Program-made: the position numbers and the translations under genes
Shown here: in pieces, positions 8,183-10,011 of the stretch
Numbering within the stretch: position 1 is the stretch's first letter
How the letters are laid out: every line of letters starts with the position of its first letter
Notes under the pieces: model-generated
The model's database searches: none
What the model was told of the DNA's origin: nothing
The model's input: the letters and a program-made list of their open reading frames with translations, nothing else
Assembly (NCBI GenBank): GCA_002492075.1
Contig: DKXD01000166.1
Location: 11,051-21,061, forward strand
Reading direction: 5' to 3'
Length of the DNA stretch: 10,011 nt
Source: Ruminococcaceae bacterium UBA7135
GTDB taxonomy: Bacteria > Bacillota > Clostridia > Oscillospirales > Ruminococcaceae

Positions 8183-8215
8183 TTTTCTCTCCCCCGCTTC
8201 GCGGGGGAGAGAAAA
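8183..8215 (-). repeat. Perfect 15-bp inverted repeat (hairpin) in the nadE leader
   Basis: The arms 8183-8197 (TTTTCTCTCCCCCGC on the plus strand) and 8201-8215 are exact reverse complements around a three-base loop, TTC. The GC-rich core stands out in an AT-rich leader. Neither side has the T-run of an intrinsic terminator, so a full terminator role is unlikely. In the minus-strand transcript the hairpin ends nine bases before the nadE ribosome binding site. It could be a dispersed palindromic repeat of the REP type, an mRNA-stabilising stem or a regulatory element; the sequence alone does not decide. Confidence 0.85.
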
Positions 8216-8280
8216 TAAATTTTGAACCCCTATATTGAGAATTGATATAAACTATAATCCGAGTATAACATACCATTTTT

Positions 8281-8309
8281 ATTATACACCAATCCGTCAC
8301 ATTTATCAA
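8281..8309 (-). promoter_or_regulatory. Probable housekeeping promoter for nadE and the genes after it
   Basis: On the minus strand TTGATA (8309-8304), a 17-base spacer and TATAAT (8286-8281) match the vegetative sigma consensus closely. Transcription would start near 8274 and give a leader of about 110 bases that includes the hairpin. It lies just beyond the terminator of the upstream gene, as expected for a new transcription unit. Confidence 0.7.
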
Positions 8310-8320
8310 GAGGAAAAATG

Positions 8321-8347
8321 AAAAGCCCCGCGTTATGCAAGGCTTTT
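8321..8347 (-). terminator. Intrinsic terminator of the PocR/chemotaxis gene
   Basis: In minus-strand RNA, AAAAGCCUUGC pairs with GCGGGGCUUUU around the loop AUAAC. This gives an 11-bp stem with two U-G wobbles, followed by CAUUUUU. Read on the plus strand the wobbles become C-A mismatches, so the structure is oriented for the minus-strand gene that ends at 8389, 41 bases upstream. The U-run is interrupted by CA, which may lower efficiency. A weaker activity from the plus strand is possible, because there the stem is followed directly by TTTTT. Confidence 0.65.
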
Positions 8348-8388
8348 TGTGCATATTTACCAAAAGTTGGCTTTTCTTTTTTCAAAGA

Positions 8389-9405
8389 CTATTCCGTTTC
8401 TTCGTTTTCCGATTCCAACGCAGCTAAAGACAACTCATTCATCGAGCTGCTGATCTTTTCAATATCTCTGTACAGCTCGCGAATTTGGTTGTTGATGCCG
8501 TTCATTGACTTTTTGATACCGCTTAATGTATGTTCAATAGTTGTTGCCTGTTTGGAGTTCTTATCGGCAAGGGTGCGAACCTGCTGCGCGATAACGTTGA
8601 AACCCACGCCTGCCGAGCCCGCTCTTTTAGCTTCTATAGACGCGTTGAAGCCGATGAGGGTAAGCTGTGTGGAGGAGTCTTCGATGTTTTTAATGATAGT
8701 ATCGGTGCTGTCCACAGCCTTGGCGGATTCCGCTACCGCATTCTTGATACGTTCGCAGCCTTTTTCAACGCCAGTTACTCGATCTGCGGCAATGCCTATC
8801 TTTTGTTTGATCACGGAATTGCTGCCGTCGTCGTTTAAGCTTTCGCGGGCAAGCGTCCCTTTTTCAGCCGATACCGCGCGGAGATATCCCGTTTCCGCCG
8901 CTTCTTCGACCATCTGTGAAAGCAGGTTGGCAGCGGCGTCAACTCTTTGTTCCGTGGACGTTTCCGCGGATTCTGCCGCCGCCTCGAATTCAGCCGCGTC
9001 AATGCCAAGGCTGCGCGAAAGCGACGATATTTTGTGACTGTCGGGCTTGTCTGTGAAGACTTGACCGCCCACTATCATTCCCACAAGAGTGCTGCGCACG
9101 GTAATGGGTACGGCAAACTCCGCCATACCTGTGTGACATACTTTTACAATGGGACGAGAAGAATGCTTTGCGTCCTCAATGCAGCTTTGGGTGAATTTCT
9201 TGCAGCGATCGCTGCCCTCTGTGGATTTTTTTACGCATTTCTCGCAAAAATCCGACCGTCCGCACCAATTTGCCGAACTCGTGAACGTTTCGTTCTTGTT
9301 CAGCGCCGCGGCGGACAAACCCGTAGCCGCCGAAAACAACTCCAGTATCGAATGAAGCTCGTTCGCGTCGATAACATCTGTCAATGTAAGATTTTCAATT
9401 TCCAT
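8389..9405 (-). CDS. Cytoplasmic PocR-domain methyl-accepting chemotaxis-type protein
   Basis: This 338-residue protein joins a PocR sensor domain (~8-175) to a short chemotaxis-receptor signalling hairpin (~205-325). The sensor has six cysteines (48, 54, 57, 68, 75, 90), including CHTGMAEFAVPI (90-101), typical of PocR. The signalling part carries the receptor tip as FNASIEAKRAGSAGVGFNVI (253-272) and QQVRTLADKNSKQA (274-287), equivalent to the usual NAAIEAARAGE...GFAVVAEEVR. There is no membrane helix, signal peptide or HAMP domain, so it should act in the cytoplasm, passing a small-molecule or redox signal to CheA/CheW or an analogous kinase. The helices flanking the tip are short, and methylation sites are not evident. 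The ATG at 9405 is preferred (GGGTGA five bases upstream) over a GTG at 9465 with no ribosome binding site. It has its own promoter and terminator. The ligand is unknown. Confidence 0.88.
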   Translation of the reverse strand: MEIENLTLTDVIDANELHSILELFSAATGLSAAALNKNETFTSSANWCGRSDFCEKCVKKSTEGSDRCKKFTQSCIEDAKHSSRPIVKVCHTGMAEFAVPITVRSTLVGMIVGGQVFTDKPDSHKISSLSRSLGIDAAEFEAAAESAETSTEQRVDAAANLLSQMVEEAAETGYLRAVSAEKGTLARESLNDDGSNSVIKQKIGIAADRVTGVEKGCERIKNAVAESAKAVDSTDTIIKNIEDSSTQLTLIGFNASIEAKRAGSAGVGFNVIAQQVRTLADKNSKQATTIEHTLSGIKKSMNGINNQIRELYRDIEKISSSMNELSLAALESENEETE

Positions 9406-9410
9406 TTCGC

Positions 9411-9416
9411 TCACCC
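9411..9416 (-). promoter_or_regulatory. Ribosome binding site that fixes the PocR-protein start
   Basis: GGGTGA on the minus strand lies five bases before the ATG at 9405. It is a moderate Shine-Dalgarno match, but better than anything before the in-frame GTG at 9465 or ATG at 9456. Confidence 0.5.
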
Positions 9417-9603
9417 TGAAATTACCCTTCAAAACATATATTATGCCGCAAAACATTCGCCGCACGCTTAAAACCGAGCCGCCGAACGTTTCCGCGACAT
9501 TCCGGAATTCTCCGAAAACACGCTCTGCTTATGAAATACCACCAAAAAGCAGCGGATCAAATGTGATCAAGGAAAAGTGAATTTTAAGAGCTTTCCTATG
9601 CAT

Positions 9604-9632
9604 ATTATATAACTTATACGAAAATAAATCAA
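9604..9632 (-). promoter_or_regulatory. Probable promoter of the PocR/chemotaxis gene
   Basis: On the minus strand TTGATT (9632-9627), a 17-base spacer and TATAAT (9609-9604) form a good vegetative promoter. Transcription would begin near 9597, leaving a leader of about 190 bases, which is long for an unregulated gene. A TATAAT facing the other way (9637-9642) lies right beside it but has no convincing -35. Confidence 0.55.
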
Positions 9633-9680
9633 GGGGTATAATGATATTTTTGGGTATTTTTCACAAAACATTTATTCTTA

Positions 9681-9722
9681 TTTTTATCGTTAGGGTGGAA
9701 GCGAAAAATTTTCCGATAAAAA
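9681..9722. repeat. 9-bp inverted repeat upstream of the plus-strand promoter
   Basis: TTTTTATCG at 9681-9689 is the exact reverse complement of CGATAAAAA at 9714-9722, with 24 bases between. It ends 22 bases before the -35 of the plus-strand gene. The position suits an activator or repressor site, but AT-rich arms of this length can occur by chance. Confidence 0.45.
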
Positions 9723-9744
9723 ACGTTAAAAATGAAAAAATCAC

Positions 9745-9773
9745 TTGAAAAAGTGCGTAATATATTGTATAAT
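9745..9773 (+). promoter_or_regulatory. Near-consensus promoter of the plus-strand partial gene
   Basis: TTGAAA (9745-9750), a 17-base spacer and a perfect TATAAT (9768-9773) are preceded by A-rich DNA resembling an UP element. Transcription should start near 9780, about 28 bases before the ATG at 9808. Confidence 0.75.
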
Positions 9774-9807
9774 AAATAAGTATAGAGTTTCTGCGGGGAG
9801 GTAGATT

Positions 9808-10011
9808 ATGGAATTTATAAGCGAACGCACCGCTTACACGATGATCTCGGACACTATTGTTAAAGCGGGCGTTTCTTTGTTTAACGCCGTAAAATATATT
9901 TATATGCTGGGAGATAAGGACTTTTATAATATCAGCGTTAAGGATATTTTCAAGATAGCGCTTAAAAATATCACGGATACGACCGCGCTTTACAACACCG
10001 GAATAAAGCTC
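9808..10011 (+). CDS. N-terminal part of a protein of unknown function, cut by the window edge
   Basis: An open frame of 68 codons starts at this ATG and is still open at the right edge. It begins MEFISERTAYTMISDT and reads like a soluble protein with mixed helical segments; there is no signal peptide or membrane helix in the visible part. I recognise no family. The start is well supported: GGGGAGG lies six bases upstream, and a strong promoter (9745-9773) is placed correctly. It is divergent from the PocR gene and the two share the intergenic region. Nothing visible ties it to chemotaxis. Confidence 0.75.
   Translation, partial: MEFISERTAYTMISDTIVKAGVSLFNAVKYIYMLGDKDFYNISVKDIFKIALKNITDTTALYNTGIKL

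Larger units (their letters stand above)
9406..9807. other. 402-base divergent intergenic region
   Basis: No gene is seen here. The left part (9406-9600) would be the ~190-base leader of the minus-strand PocR gene. It holds short imperfect stems and an inverted repeat, GATCA-AATG-TGATC (9555-9568). The right part (9600-9807) is very AT-rich and carries promoters facing both ways plus a 9-bp inverted repeat at 9681-9722. I looked for a cyclic-di-GMP (GEMM) riboswitch in the leader, common before chemotaxis genes, and did not recognise one. Confidence 0.6.

Noticed and set aside
8163..8363. A 67-codon N-terminal extension of nadE starting at 8363.
   Set aside because: It would translate through the terminator, the promoter and the hairpin, shows no NadE homology, and a better start with a ribosome binding site exists at 8162.
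9713..9719. CCGATAA as the -10 of a flagellar sigma-28 promoter.
   Set aside because: It is on the plus strand, facing away from the chemotaxis-type gene, and has no TAAA at 15-16 bases upstream.

Overview
The window looks like a chromosomal segment of a Gram-positive anaerobe, most likely a clostridial bacterium of the Oscillospiraceae/Ruminococcus type. Four things suggest this: strong GGAGG-type ribosome binding sites on nearly every gene; a PolA whose proofreading domain has lost its catalytic residues; a long glutamine-dependent NAD synthase; and a PocR sensor fused to a chemotaxis signalling domain. Base composition is mixed and the intergenic DNA is AT-rich. The taxonomic call is inference.

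Layout, read in the direction of transcription (minus strand, right to left). A promoter at about 8281-8309 starts a run of five same-strand genes with no internal terminator that I can see: nadE (8162-6240), a small four-helix membrane protein (6202-5513), polA (5516-3000, overlapping the previous stop codon by 4 bases), a PHP-family phosphoesterase with a TTG start (2937-2233), and a 705-residue fusion of four domains known from tellurium-resistance (Ter)-associated gene clusters (2181-64). Upstream of this run, also on the minus strand, is a cytoplasmic PocR/methyl-accepting protein (9405-8389) with its own promoter and terminator. Across a 402-base AT-rich gap, a plus-strand gene of unknown function starts at 9808 behind a near-consensus promoter and runs off the right edge.

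How the genes may work together. nadE and polA are housekeeping genes for NAD synthesis and DNA repair/replication. The two genes behind polA are accessory in character. The fusion protein joins PRTase_2, TRSP, StiP/PRTase_1 and a Pelota-like RNA-binding domain, which are proposed in the literature to make a nucleoside-like metabolite in Ter stress systems. The PHP protein before it could supply a phosphatase step. No TerD-family gene and none of the usual HAD or ATP-grasp partners is in view; they could lie beyond the left edge. This is the most unusual part of the window.

I found no tRNA or rRNA gene, CRISPR array, insertion sequence or transposase. The clearest non-coding structure is a perfect 15-bp hairpin in the nadE leader.
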